From positions 1-45,666 of the forward strand of contig JANYGI010000076.1 of assembly GCA_025362495.1 (NCBI GenBank): DNA of 45,666 nucleotides, read 5' to 3'. This document shows positions 18,884 through 26,856 of this stretch, in pieces. The first letter of the stretch is position 1; every line of letters starts with the position of its first letter. The notes below the pieces were generated by a model that saw only the letters and a list, made by a program, of their open reading frames with translations, was not told the origin of the DNA and ran no database searches. The stretch is from Byssovorax sp. Its GTDB lineage: Bacteria; Myxococcota_A; Polyangia; Polyangiales; Polyangiaceae. The translations under genes and the position numbers were made by a program.

Positions 18884-21800
18884 CGGACCCCCATGCCGAG
18901 CTTCTTGCGAAGCTCGAGATAGCTGGGAGAAAGAACAAACCCGAGCAGGCGACGGGCCCGCTCGTTGTCGGCGCAGAGGCCGCCGAGCTCGGTACGAGGC
19001 GCGCCGAGGATCTCGGCGAGCACGATGGAAACATCACCGGCGGCGATGACCGCGAGGCGATCGATGCTGCGACGCGCGATGGCCGCCCATTGCCGGGGAT
19101 CCTGGCCGCTGGCCATGATCCGCTGGCAGATGTCGGGGATGGCCTTGCGGACCTTGCGCGGGATCTCCTTCTTCACGGCGCGCGAGACCTCGCCGAAGAC
19201 GGCGTACTGCGGGCTCGGCACGTTGAGGCCCGCCTCTTGGCTGGCCGCGATCACCAGCGAGGCGATGGTGTTGTCGTCGCGGGTGCGCACCGCGGTGATG
19301 CCGCGGCGGAGCGCAAAGACCTCGCGCGCGACCGCCGATCGCGTGGCGGCGTCGAAGGGCTTGGTGATCCCGCTGCCGAGCACGATCGCCGGCTGCTCGC
19401 CCGCGATGGCGTGGACGCCGCGAGCATCGGGCCCGCCGATGTAGAGGTCGAAGTCGCCCGTGAGGCCGATCGCGCCCATCCACTCGACCACGGCGACGCG
19501 GAGCGGGTGGCCGCCGCGCGGATCGATCTTGTCTTTCTTGGTGACGCCGAGCGACGAGAGCGAGGGCCCGAGGGCCAGCATCACGGTCTCGGCCATGGCC
19601 GGGAACAGCTCGGCGATCGGGCCGCCGTCCTGGGGATCGGCGATCTCCGCGAGCATGCGGTCGTCGAGCGCTTGCGGCGGCTGCGCGGCGACGCGGCGAT
19701 CGAGCTGCGCGAGCTCGTCCGTGAGCGCCTGGGTGTTGCGGCCGAGCGCCACGAGCGCGCCGACCGTGGCCTGACGCAGCCCCGCGTCGTTGCCGAACGC
19801 GGCGAGCTTCGCGAGGAGCAGCACCCGATCGGCGTCGCACGGGTTGCTCGCGAGCGCGGCAATGAGCGTCTGCCGCGCGCGACCGAGGACGCGGACCTTG
19901 AACGAGGCGTCGAAGCCCGTCGCCAGGACGAAATCGATCGCCTCGCCGTCGTCGGGCGCCTCTTCGAGGAGCTTCTCCACCGCGGCCTGCGCGCGCACGG
20001 GGACGTTGAGCTTGTCGCGCCAGAACGTCATCCCGAGCCGCGCCGCCTCGATGCGGCCCTCGCTCTTGTCACGCTCGTTCATCAGCGATTCGAGGATGCT
20101 CGTCGCTTCGCCCCAGGCGCCGGCGCGGGCCGCCACGCGGGCGAGGCGCTCGCGCACGGGCAGCGTCGAGAGCCCCGCCTGGTGCAGCTTCGTCAGCACC
20201 TCGAGGGCCTTGTCGGGCTGCCCGAGCTTGTTCTCGTAGATGTCGACGGCCATGATCCCCGACATCAGCCGCTGCTGATTCGGCGCGTCCTGCGTCACGG
20301 AGAGGCGGGCGAGGAACGGAGCGGCCTCGGCGAAGGCGCCCTTCTTCATCTGCACCTCGCCGAGCAGCGCGAGCGCGCCGACGTGGTCGGGCTCGAGCAT
20401 CGTCACGTTCTCGAGCGCCGCGAGCGCGCCGTCGAGATCGCCCTTCTTGCGGAGTACGCGGGCGCGCTCCCAGTAGAGCTTGCCGATCTCCTGGTCGTCC
20501 TCCGACACGTCGAGCCGCTTCTCGATGATGGCGAGGAGCTTGTCGTCCTCGCTGCGCGAGCGCACGGCGCGGAAGAACTTGTCGAAGGCGATCGCGCGAC
20601 GAGGATCGCGATCGAAGGCGCGCGAGAAGGCGATCTCGGCGTCGTCCTTGGCGTCGGTGTGCTCGAGGAGGATCACCCCGGCGGCCTCCCAGAACTCGGC
20701 GCCACGCTCGTCGTCCTTGCAGAGCGCGCCGAGCTGCGCCGTCGCGAGGGCGGCCTGCACGTGATCGCCGAGGCCCGTCGAGGCGCTGCGCACACCCTCC
20801 CAGGCCGCGAGATCTTCGGGGCGATGCTCGATCACCGTCCGGAACGCGGCGCGCGCCGCGTCGAAGTTCGAGGCGGCGAGATCCGACCAGCCCGCGAGGC
20901 CGATCGCGTCGATCTGCGAGTCCTCGCCGAGCGCGAGGCCGAGGCCGTGGAGCGCGGCGGAGCGACGGCGCGGATCGCAGCCGGGGAACGCCAGCTCGAG
21001 GTTCATGAGCTGCGCCGGGGCCTCGTCGCCCTGGATGAAGCCCTGCGGGATCGTCGGCTGATCGAGGAGTTCGACCAGGGCCGCGCTCGCGAGCATCGCG
21101 GCGCGCGCGGCGCCGGTGAAATGCGTCGCGGCGGAACGCCGCGCGGCGATCTCGGCGTCGCGATCTTCGGCGGCGATCGCCGCGCCGATCCACTCGAGAG
21201 CGGCATGGAGCTGCGGATCGGCGGCGGCCCACGCGGCGGCGCGCGTCGTCGTCACCATGCGATCCTGGTCGAGCGTGCGCGCGAGGCGGAAGCGCTCGGC
21301 CGCGGCGATCGCCGAGGCTTCGCCGCCGCGATCGTCGAGCACGTCGAGCGCGCGATCGACCGGGCCACGCGCTTCGAGCGCCGCCGGCCAGAGCACGCGC
21401 CCGAGAGCCGCGGCGAGCTCGAGATCGCCCGAGCTGTCGTGCTCCAGCGTCTCCAGCGCCGAGAGCGCCTCGACCGCGTCGCCCATGGCGCTCTCGAGGC
21501 CGAAGCGCTCGATCGCCACCACGTCCGCAGCTTCGCCGGCGTCGGCGGCGACCTCGAGGGCGCGGCGTCGGCCTTCCACCGTGTCGGCGTCGGCGCCGCG
21601 GAGCGCCCACGTGAGCATCGTCGCGCCGGCGCGGGGCACGCTCGCGCGCGTGGCCTCGAGCTCCTCGACGGCCTTCTGCCTATCGCCCGCGCGGAACAGC
21701 AAGAGCGCGGCTTCGAGGCGGAGCGCGGCGCCGAGATCGGCGTCCTCGCTCTCGCCCGCGCACGCCGAGAGCGCCGCGGCCGCAGCGCGAGGATCGCCGG

Positions 21801-23625
21801 CGCGACGCTCGAGCTCGGCGAGGAAGATCGCCGCAACCGGATCGCCCGGCGATTGCGTGTGAAGCTCGCGCAGCCCCTGGCGCGCCCCCTCGACGTCGGC
21901 GGCCTTCACGCGGCGGAGCGCGGCGACGATCCAGAGCGCCCGCGCCATGCCCGCGTCGGTCTCGACCTGGGCGAGGGCCTCGATCGCCGACGGCGAGCGC
22001 GGCTTGCGATCGGCCGGGGCGACCTCATCGGCGCCGGCGAGCCCGATGGCGTACGCGCCGAGCGCGCGCCCGAGCCACGCCGATCCGTTCGCCTCTTCGC
22101 CGCCCGACGCGGCGAGCCGCTCGAACGCCGCCGCGGCGCCCGCCTCGTCGCCGCGGAGGAGCTTGCTTCGACCGAGCTCGAACCACAGGCTCGGCTGCTC
22201 GGCGGCGTCGACACCCGCGGCGATCAGCGCCTCGGTGGCCTCGGTGTACCAGACGGCGTCTTTTCGCAGCGCCGCGAGCGTGCGCGCGACGCGGGCGATC
22301 GTCGTCGCGGGGACGCCGTTCTGCCCGGCTTGCGCCAGCGCCTTCTTTGCGGCCGACGTCTCGCCGGCTTGTACCGCCCACACGTGCGCGGCGAAGAGGT
22401 ACGCGCGGCCCTTCGGCGCCGGCGCGGTGAACGAATCGGCGAGCGCCTCGTAGGCCGCGGCGAGGCCCGCGGCGTCGGCGCTGTCGCTGAGGCGATCGAT
22501 CTCCAGCGCGCGCGCGGGGATCGAGTCGCGATCGAACTGGAGAGCGTTGCGGAGCGCGTCGAGCGCGCCGTCGCGATCGCCGGCCTTGCCGGCCGCCTCG
22601 GCGACGCGGACCCACAGCGAGGCCGCGCTCGGGCCCGTCGCGCCGCGCGCCAGCTCTTGCCTGGCGAGCTCGGCCGCGCCGGCCACGTCGCCCGCGGCTT
22701 CCAGCGTCGCGAGCCGCGCCCGCCCGATCACCGCCGAGTCGGGCAGCCGCTGCGCGGCGCGCTCGATCATCCCGGCGCCGCTGCTGTCGCCCATGCGCGT
22801 GTGCGCCGCAGCCGCGCGCAGCCAGGCGTCGGCCGCGAACTCCGCCTTGCGCATGTGGCGCGGAACGCCGGTCGCATCCCCGCGCTCGGCGTCGTCGATC
22901 GCTTCCTCGATCAGATCGGCCTGGCCTTCGAGCGCCCGCGCGAGGGCCTCGTGGTTCTCTTCCTTGGCGGCGACCTGCTCGACCACGATCTGCGTGCGGA
23001 AGCGCGCCTTGCCTTCGAGCGCCGCCGCGGCGCCGAGGAGCTGGTAGGCCCGCGGCGCGTCGCCCGCGGCGGCCGAGAGCTCGGCGAGATCGATGAAGAG
23101 CAGCGCCTGCCACGTCGGATCCGTCGCGAGCTCGGCGCGCGCTTCGAGGGCCCGGAGGCGGCCGTCCGCGTCGCCGACCTTGGCCGCGCAGAGCTCGAGC
23201 TCGAGCCACAGCGCCGGATCTTCGGGGCTGCCGCCGATGGCTTCCTCGAGCAGCTCCTTCGCGCCGGGCACGTTGTTCTCGTGCGTCTGCAGGTACGAGG
23301 CGCGCTCCCAGAACGCGCGCGCTCGCTCCTCCGGCGTGGCCGCGGCGCGGGTGAGCGCGTCGAGCAGCTTGCCGAGGTTCTTGATCGATTTGCGCCGCGA
23401 CAAGATCCGCACGAGCGCCTCGAGGGGCTCGCGGAACTGCGGGTCGGCGTTGAAGGCGGCCAGGAAATCGCGCGCAGCGACGGGCTCTTCGCCGCTGGTT
23501 TCTTCGAGCACGCCGCACTCGTGCAGCAGCAGCGCCTGGGCGCTCTTGTCCGGGTGGGCGGCATGCTCGGCGCGAAGCCGTGCGACGAGAGCGCCGGCGG
23601 CGCCGTCGGGGGTCTGGACTGTCAT
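18880..23625 (-). CDS. Giant TPR protein paralogue with degenerate peptidase-like C-terminal domain (1581 aa)
   Basis: The product begins MTVQTPDGAAGALV and is almost wholly TPR-like helical repeats (e.g. ALWLELELCAAKVGDADGRL, ELAFPGCDPRRRSAALHGLG). The C-terminal ~300 residues match the layout of the neighbour: DFDLYIGG, GEQPAIVLGSGI and VAREVFALRRGI near residue 1432, then IASLVIAASQEAGL. In the position of an HExxH motif it reads REVFA. It lacks the long acidic N-terminus of the 1775-residue paralogue. It is the first gene of the minus-strand unit and overlaps the next by 4 nt, so equal expression and a shared complex are likely. Function unknown. Confidence 0.85.
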   Translation of the reverse strand: MTVQTPDGAAGALVARLRAEHAAHPDKSAQALLLHECGVLEETSGEEPVAARDFLAAFNADPQFREPLEALVRILSRRKSIKNLGKLLDALTRAAATPEERARAFWERASYLQTHENNVPGAKELLEEAIGGSPEDPALWLELELCAAKVGDADGRLRALEARAELATDPTWQALLFIDLAELSAAAGDAPRAYQLLGAAAALEGKARFRTQIVVEQVAAKEENHEALARALEGQADLIEEAIDDAERGDATGVPRHMRKAEFAADAWLRAAAAHTRMGDSSGAGMIERAAQRLPDSAVIGRARLATLEAAGDVAGAAELARQELARGATGPSAASLWVRVAEAAGKAGDRDGALDALRNALQFDRDSIPARALEIDRLSDSADAAGLAAAYEALADSFTAPAPKGRAYLFAAHVWAVQAGETSAAKKALAQAGQNGVPATTIARVARTLAALRKDAVWYTEATEALIAAGVDAAEQPSLWFELGRSKLLRGDEAGAAAAFERLAASGGEEANGSAWLGRALGAYAIGLAGADEVAPADRKPRSPSAIEALAQVETDAGMARALWIVAALRRVKAADVEGARQGLRELHTQSPGDPVAAIFLAELERRAGDPRAAAAALSACAGESEDADLGAALRLEAALLLFRAGDRQKAVEELEATRASVPRAGATMLTWALRGADADTVEGRRRALEVAADAGEAADVVAIERFGLESAMGDAVEALSALETLEHDSSGDLELAAALGRVLWPAALEARGPVDRALDVLDDRGGEASAIAAAERFRLARTLDQDRMVTTTRAAAWAAADPQLHAALEWIGAAIAAEDRDAEIAARRSAATHFTGAARAAMLASAALVELLDQPTIPQGFIQGDEAPAQLMNLELAFPGCDPRRRSAALHGLGLALGEDSQIDAIGLAGWSDLAASNFDAARAAFRTVIEHRPEDLAAWEGVRSASTGLGDHVQAALATAQLGALCKDDERGAEFWEAAGVILLEHTDAKDDAEIAFSRAFDRDPRRAIAFDKFFRAVRSRSEDDKLLAIIEKRLDVSEDDQEIGKLYWERARVLRKKGDLDGALAALENVTMLEPDHVGALALLGEVQMKKGAFAEAAPFLARLSVTQDAPNQQRLMSGIMAVDIYENKLGQPDKALEVLTKLHQAGLSTLPVRERLARVAARAGAWGEATSILESLMNERDKSEGRIEAARLGMTFWRDKLNVPVRAQAAVEKLLEEAPDDGEAIDFVLATGFDASFKVRVLGRARQTLIAALASNPCDADRVLLLAKLAAFGNDAGLRQATVGALVALGRNTQALTDELAQLDRRVAAQPPQALDDRMLAEIADPQDGGPIAELFPAMAETVMLALGPSLSSLGVTKKDKIDPRGGHPLRVAVVEWMGAIGLTGDFDLYIGGPDARGVHAIAGEQPAIVLGSGITKPFDAATRSAVAREVFALRRGITAVRTRDDNTIASLVIAASQEAGLNVPSPQYAVFGEVSRAVKKEIPRKVRKAIPDICQRIMASGQDPRQWAAIARRSIDRLAVIAAGDVSIVLAEILGAPRTELGGLCADNERARRLLGFVLSPSYLELRKKLGMGVR

Positions 23626-23651
23626 GTCGGTGGGCGGGCCTCCGAAGCCAT
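23622..23651 (-). promoter_or_regulatory. Possible nine-codon upstream ORF coupled to the TPR gene
   Basis: An ATG at 23651 preceded closely by GAGGA opens a frame reading MASEARPPT. Its TGA stop overlaps the ATG of the 1581-residue TPR gene as ATGA. The main ATG has no well-placed ribosome-binding sequence: GGAGG is 13 nt away. Translation of the short frame could therefore deliver ribosomes to the TPR start. The short spacing between GAGG and the upstream ATG weakens the case. Confidence 0.22.
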
Positions 23652-23831
23652 TTCCTCGTGATGCGGGACCGAAGACTAGACCAAGGGCGACGCCGTTGTC
23701 ATGCCATCGATCCCGTCCCTGCGAGCAGGCGCCTCCCGCGGGCGCGCAGGCTTCGCCTTCGGGGCCTCCCTGCCCTGGCGGCTCACCTTCCAGAAAGCCC
23801 CACCAAACGCTTTCATGCTACGGTCGCCTTC

Positions 23832-24125
23832 ATGAGCGGCGCCGCCCCAAAGCTCGATTTCACGGCTCCGGCGCTGGCAGATGATCCCGCCTGGGAGGCG
23901 CTGGTCACGGCCGCCGCCGAGGCGCCCGAGGCAGAGGCACCCCCGCCCGCGGAGGCCTCTCCCGAGCCTTTCGAGTACTTCGCCGATCCGACGCCCGAGA
24001 TGCTGGCCGTCGGGGCCGCCTACGAAGAGGGCCACGCCCTCTACGGCGACGAGGACGGCGACGCCTGGATCGCTGCGCTCGAAGACGGCACGCACCCGCT
24101 CTGCCGCGTCAAGACCGCCGCGTAG
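23832..24125 (+). CDS. Small acidic protein of unknown function
   Basis: The 97-residue product starts at the ATG at 23832 (MSGAAPKLDF). It is acidic and Ala/Glu/Pro-rich in the first half. The second half, FEYFADPTPEMLAVGAAYEEGHALYGDEDGDAWIAALE, looks like a compact helical segment. It has no signal peptide and I recognise no family. The next gene starts 11 nt downstream, so they are probably co-transcribed. Confidence 0.6.
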   Translation: MSGAAPKLDFTAPALADDPAWEALVTAAAEAPEAEAPPPAEASPEPFEYFADPTPEMLAVGAAYEEGHALYGDEDGDAWIAALEDGTHPLCRVKTAA

Positions 24126-24136
24126 CGCTCGGGCGG

Positions 24137-24547
24137 ATGCTGCCCGTTCTGCCCCGCCTCCTCGCGGGCTACGAGCTCTTCGCGCGACGGAATCGGTTCG
24201 CTGCCGAGCGCAACGAGGCGGCCCTGGCCGACGCCCTCGACGACGCCGCGGCGCTCGCCCGGGGTCGCGAGATCGACGAGCCGGCCGCGCTCTTCCTGGC
24301 GCTGGCGCGCCGGCCGCGGGCCTTCGGCAGAGAGCACGGTCGCGTCGTCATCCACTTCACCGTCGAGCACGCGCGTGGCCTCGGCCTCGCGCTCACGGTC
24401 GACGTCGCCGTGCTCGAGCTGATGCGCGCCCGCGTCGTGCGCAGCGCGAGCGAGCGGGTGCGCGCGTTCGCCGCGGTCGTTGAGCGGGTTTGCCAGGAGA
24501 AGATCGCGAGCTTGCGGGCAGCAGCGGAGGCCGCGGGCGACCGCTGA
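24137..24547 (+). CDS. Hypothetical helical protein
   Basis: The 136-residue product (MLPVLPRLLAGYELF) is predicted mostly alpha-helical, with EPAALFLALARRPRAFG and VVIHFTVEHARGLGLALT as its most distinctive stretches. The second half faintly recalls Doc/Fic-like folds, but no HPFxxGN motif is present, so no activity is assigned. It lies 11 nt after the acidic small protein and 112 nt before the next gene. Confidence 0.55.
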   Translation: MLPVLPRLLAGYELFARRNRFAAERNEAALADALDDAAALARGREIDEPAALFLALARRPRAFGREHGRVVIHFTVEHARGLGLALTVDVAVLELMRARVVRSASERVRAFAAVVERVCQEKIASLRAAAEAAGDR

Positions 24548-24659
24548 CCTGGTCGAACCGACGAGCGACTGGAAGCAATTTCCGGATGAACTCGACCACG
24601 TGGGCCCGCTGTCGCTTTCTTGGTTGAACCATGAACGTGGGTCCGCGTACCGTCGTCGC

Positions 24660-25436
24660 ATGGCCATCTCGCTCGATCCGGTCACCTACGCTCACGCTCC
24701 GTCGATCACTGTATCCACCGGGATCACGCTCGCCCACGCTCTCGTCGATGCTTGCCCGAAGAATGCGCCAGCCAACGTCAAGAAGGCTGCTGTCTACCTC
24801 AAATCGATTGCCGATCTCGCGCGCACCGATCTGGCGGACCGCAATCGCGCGCTGGGTACGTTTCCGGACGAGGACTCACGCGCTCTCGATAACGAGGCTG
24901 ACCGCTGCTGGGGCGGGTTCCGCCTCGGCATCCAGGGAAGAGCGATGCTGCGCCAGGACCTCTATCCGAAGGCCAGGCTCGCCGCCGAGCTCGACGCCAA
25001 GCTCTTCGCGCAAGGCACCGAGTTCCTCAAGGCCGAGTACGCCTCGCAGAGCAGCAGCATGGCTGTACTGCTGCAGATGATCGACGACGACAAGCTGGAG
25101 AAAGACATCAACGCTGTCGTCGGTCCCGATTTCTTGACGGCGATCCGCGACGTGCAGCCGCGCTACGAGGCGATGGTGAAGGAGCGATTGCGCCGCGACA
25201 CGGCCTCGGGGCAGAACCTGACGGAGCGGGTGCGGACGATTCAGAACGCGATCGTGAATTATGCGAGCAAGGTCGTGGGCTCCGTCGAGCACGACGATCC
25301 GGCGACGGCCGAGGCGGCGCGCGTGGCGTTGCTGCCGATCGTGAACCACCGCGAGGCGGCCGCGGCGGCGCAGCGCCCGGCTCCGGTGGCTGTCGCAGAG
25401 CCGATCGTCGATCCGAAAAAGGTCGAGCCGAGCTGA
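24660..25436 (+). CDS. Hypothetical 258-aa protein
   Basis: The ATG at 24660 (MAISLDPVTYAHAP) is chosen because the in-frame upstream extension is Arg-rich and reads through the end of the preceding gene. The sequence is helical and polar (IADLARTDLADRNRALG, DNEADRCWGGFRLGIQGRA, LQMIDDDKLEKDINAV) and ends in a Pro/Ala/Val tail. No signal peptide, membrane segment or catalytic motif is visible and I do not recognise the family. Codon bias fits a real gene. A hairpin begins about 25 nt after the stop. Confidence 0.7.
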   Translation: MAISLDPVTYAHAPSITVSTGITLAHALVDACPKNAPANVKKAAVYLKSIADLARTDLADRNRALGTFPDEDSRALDNEADRCWGGFRLGIQGRAMLRQDLYPKARLAAELDAKLFAQGTEFLKAEYASQSSSMAVLLQMIDDDKLEKDINAVVGPDFLTAIRDVQPRYEAMVKERLRRDTASGQNLTERVRTIQNAIVNYASKVVGSVEHDDPATAEAARVALLPIVNHREAAAAAQRPAPVAVAEPIVDPKKVEPS

Positions 25437-25461
25437 GGTAGCCGCGGGTGGCTGGCGGAAC

Positions 25462-25480
25462 CTGGTTCGATCCGAGCCAG
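25462..25480. terminator. Hairpin downstream of the 258-aa gene
   Basis: CTGGTTCG (25462-25469) and CGAGCCAG (25473-25480) form an 8-bp stem with one G-T pair and a 3-nt loop. No T-run follows. It is placed where a terminator of the preceding gene would be expected. Confidence 0.35.
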
Positions 25481-25571
25481 TGAGCTTCAAGCACCTTCGC
25501 AGGCTCGTCGTGGCCCAGCCAAGCGACGTCCCAGGAGCCGCCTCGGCAGCGCACAGACCCGCTCCTCGACG

Positions 25572-25710
25572 TTCCGGGAGGCGGGGTGACCTGCTTGCAA
25601 CCAGCTCCCTCTTGATGGCGGGAGGCTGCACCACGGCTCGTGGACCAGCGGAGAGACCTTCCGGGAGGTCCAGCGCTCGGTTGAAAGCAGGTCGGAGACC
25701 TTCCGGGAGG
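25572..25710 (+). repeat. Three copies of TTCCGGGAGG
   Basis: Copies lie at 25572-25581, 25659-25668 and 25701-25710. The last two extend to the 16-mer GAGACCTTCCGGGAGG (25653-25668 and 25695-25710). Both longer copies sit inside hairpin loops. Spacing is irregular (87 and 42 nt), so this is not a CRISPR array. Confidence 0.6.
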
Positions 25711-25727
25711 CCTCCGACCTGCTTTTT
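25687..25727 (+). terminator. Strong rho-independent terminator
   Basis: GCAGGTCGGAG (25687-25697) and CTCCGACCTGC (25712-25722) form a perfect 11-bp stem around a 14-nt loop that is itself partly self-complementary. TTTTT follows at 25723-25727. The nearest annotated gene stops 250 bases upstream, after its own hairpin, so this terminator may end an unannotated RNA starting between about 25480 and 25650. Confidence 0.7.
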
Positions 25728-25962
25728 CTGCGGAGATAGCGGGATGTTCGAACGCTCGTCGGAGGCCTCGCGAAGAAATTGGACTTCCGCCTGGTGGTCC
25801 GGCCGAAATGAAAGCGCGGCCGCCTTGAAGGCCACTCGATCGGAGTAATCGGGCTGCCACGAAGCCACGAAACCGCGGGCCACGCGGTTCCCGGGCCGCG
25901 TGCACGCGCTCGTCCGGCTTCGCCGCGTTCCCCGACGCACGGGTTCGCGCTATCGTCTCCAG

Positions 25963-26145
25963 ATGCAAGCTGTGGCCAACAAGCAGCGGATCCTGAACGC
26001 CCTCGACGATCTCCCGGAAGACGCGAGCGTCGAGGACGCCATCGAACGCCTCTACTTTCTCGCCAAGGTCGAGAAAGGATTTGCGGAGCTCGATGCAGGT
26101 CAGAGCGTCGACCACGACGAGGTGAAGCGCCGAGTCGGGTTGTGA
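25963..26145 (+). CDS. Antitoxin of a ParE-type toxin-antitoxin pair
   Basis: The 60-residue product starts at the ATG at 25963 (MQAVANKQRIL). It has the short helical form of small antitoxins paired with RelE/ParE toxins: LDDLPEDASVEDAIERLYFLAKVEKGFAELDAG with a C-terminal HDEVKRRVG. Its TGA overlaps the GTG start of the toxin frame (GTGA at 26142). It would bind and neutralise the toxin and repress the operon. The gene appears intact although the toxin frame is broken. A longer start at 25900 adds an Arg-rich tail and is rejected. Confidence 0.8.
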   Translation: MQAVANKQRILNALDDLPEDASVEDAIERLYFLAKVEKGFAELDAGQSVDHDEVKRRVGL

Positions 26146-26434
26146 CCGCGATCCGCTGGTCACCCGGGGCCGCTGACGACCTCGAGGGGATCAGGAACTT
26201 CATCGCGCGCGACTCAGCTCACTACGCCAGGCTCGTCGTGCAGCGCATCGTGGCCGCCATCGAGACGCTCGCCGAGTCTCCAGAGATCGGCCGTGTCGTC
26301 CCCGAGCTGCACAATCCAGAAGTCCGCGAAATCGTCGTCGGCCGTACCGCGTCGTCTACCGCTACCGACGCGGCATCATCGAGATATCGACCATCTTCCA
26401 CGGCTCGCGGGGCTTCCGCGAGAACGACGTCTAG
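26142..26434 (+). pseudogene. ParE/RelE-family toxin, frameshifted
   Basis: The first frame (GTG 26142) reads IRWSPGAADDLEGIRNFI, then ETLAESPEIGR and REIVVGR, the standard ParE pattern. Past about 26344 this frame loses sense. The missing C-terminus is present one base out of phase from 26345: YRVVYRYRRGIIEIS and IFHGSRGFRENDV, ending at TAG 26432-26434. Restoring one base at GGCCG-TACCGC rejoins an ordinary ~97-residue ParE. So a 1-nt deletion, real or a sequencing error, splits the toxin. Without its last two strands ParE should be inactive on its gyrase target. Confidence 0.85.
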
Positions 26435-26526
26435 AGCGCGAGCCAATCGGTTCAAGCGCGCTCGAACATCCATGCGACGGGCGCGGCGGCCTGCCGCACC
26501 CGGATGGAAAGCTGGCTCGCGATCGA

Positions 26527-26823
26527 TCAGGCCTGGGCGATCAGCTTGTCGAGCTTCTCGGTGACCTTGCCCTCGATGGTGCCCTTCACGGCGCGGAGCA
26601 GGAACGGGAGATCGATCTCCACGCGCACCTGGCTCGTATCGACCTTCACCGTGCCGGTCGCGCCCTTGGCGGCGCCGCTCGGGGCGTCGAACTTGATCGT
26701 GTCGCCGTCCCAGCTCCAGCGGATGCCGAGCTTCTCTTGCATGCTCGTCGCGAGGGCCGCGGCGCGCGTCTTGGCCTCCGCGAGGTCGAGGGTGTGGGCC
26801 CGCTTGATGTCGATCGTCGCCAT
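26527..26823 (-). CDS. Polyhydroxyalkanoic acid system (PHA granule region) family protein
   Basis: The 98-residue product (MATIDIKRAHTLDLAEAK) matches the small PHA_gran_rgn family: an N-terminal I-K-R-x-H-x-L segment, KLGIRWSWDGDTIKF in the centre, and RVEIDLPFLLRAVKGTIEG with a helical end. The fold resembles small lipid- or START-like domains, and the name comes from association with PHA granule genes in some proteobacteria. No PHA synthase or phasin gene lies in this window, so a role in PHA metabolism is not supported here. It starts 33 nt after the parvulin-like gene and is probably co-transcribed. Confidence 0.82.
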   Translation of the reverse strand: MATIDIKRAHTLDLAEAKTRAAALATSMQEKLGIRWSWDGDTIKFDAPSGAAKGATGTVKVDTSQVRVEIDLPFLLRAVKGTIEGKVTEKLDKLIAQA

Positions 26824-26856
26824 GGTCTTGCTCTGATGCTGGTGAGAGGTCTCGGG

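Larger units (their letters stand above)
25481..25962. other. Gene-free structured intergenic region
   Basis: Open frames on both strands across this stretch are Arg/Pro/Ser-rich and unlike real proteins. It holds three copies of TTCCGGGAGG, a hairpin TGGACC...GGTCCA (25641-25672), a strong intrinsic terminator (25687-25727) and a short hairpin ACCGCG...CGCGGT near 25880. Together these suggest a small structured transcript or a REP-like element rather than a protein gene. It separates the 258-aa gene from the toxin-antitoxin pair. Confidence 0.4.

Noticed and set aside
19090-23661. 1523-codon open frame antisense to the 1581-residue TPR gene
   Set aside because: Same reason: Arg/Glu/Leu/Gly-rich shadow with no recognisable domain.
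24137-24547. Assignment as a Fic/Doc toxin
   Set aside because: No HPFxxGN/K-R motif is present, and the neighbouring small acidic protein does not look like a Phd antitoxin.
25460-25485. GGTTCGATCC resembling a tRNA T arm
   Set aside because: There is no acceptor or anticodon stem around it; the bases fit a simple hairpin instead.
25572-25710. CRISPR-like spacing of TTCCGGGAGG
   Set aside because: There are only three short copies with unequal spacing (87 and 42 nt) and no cas genes.
25487-26203. Minus-strand open frame over the intergenic region and antitoxin
   Set aside because: It is Arg/Ser/Pro-rich with no family pattern and lies antisense to the toxin-antitoxin genes.
26330-26360. 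Programmed -1 frameshift to make full-length ParE
   Set aside because: No X-XXY-YYZ slippery heptamer is present at the break, so a deletion or base-call error is more likely.
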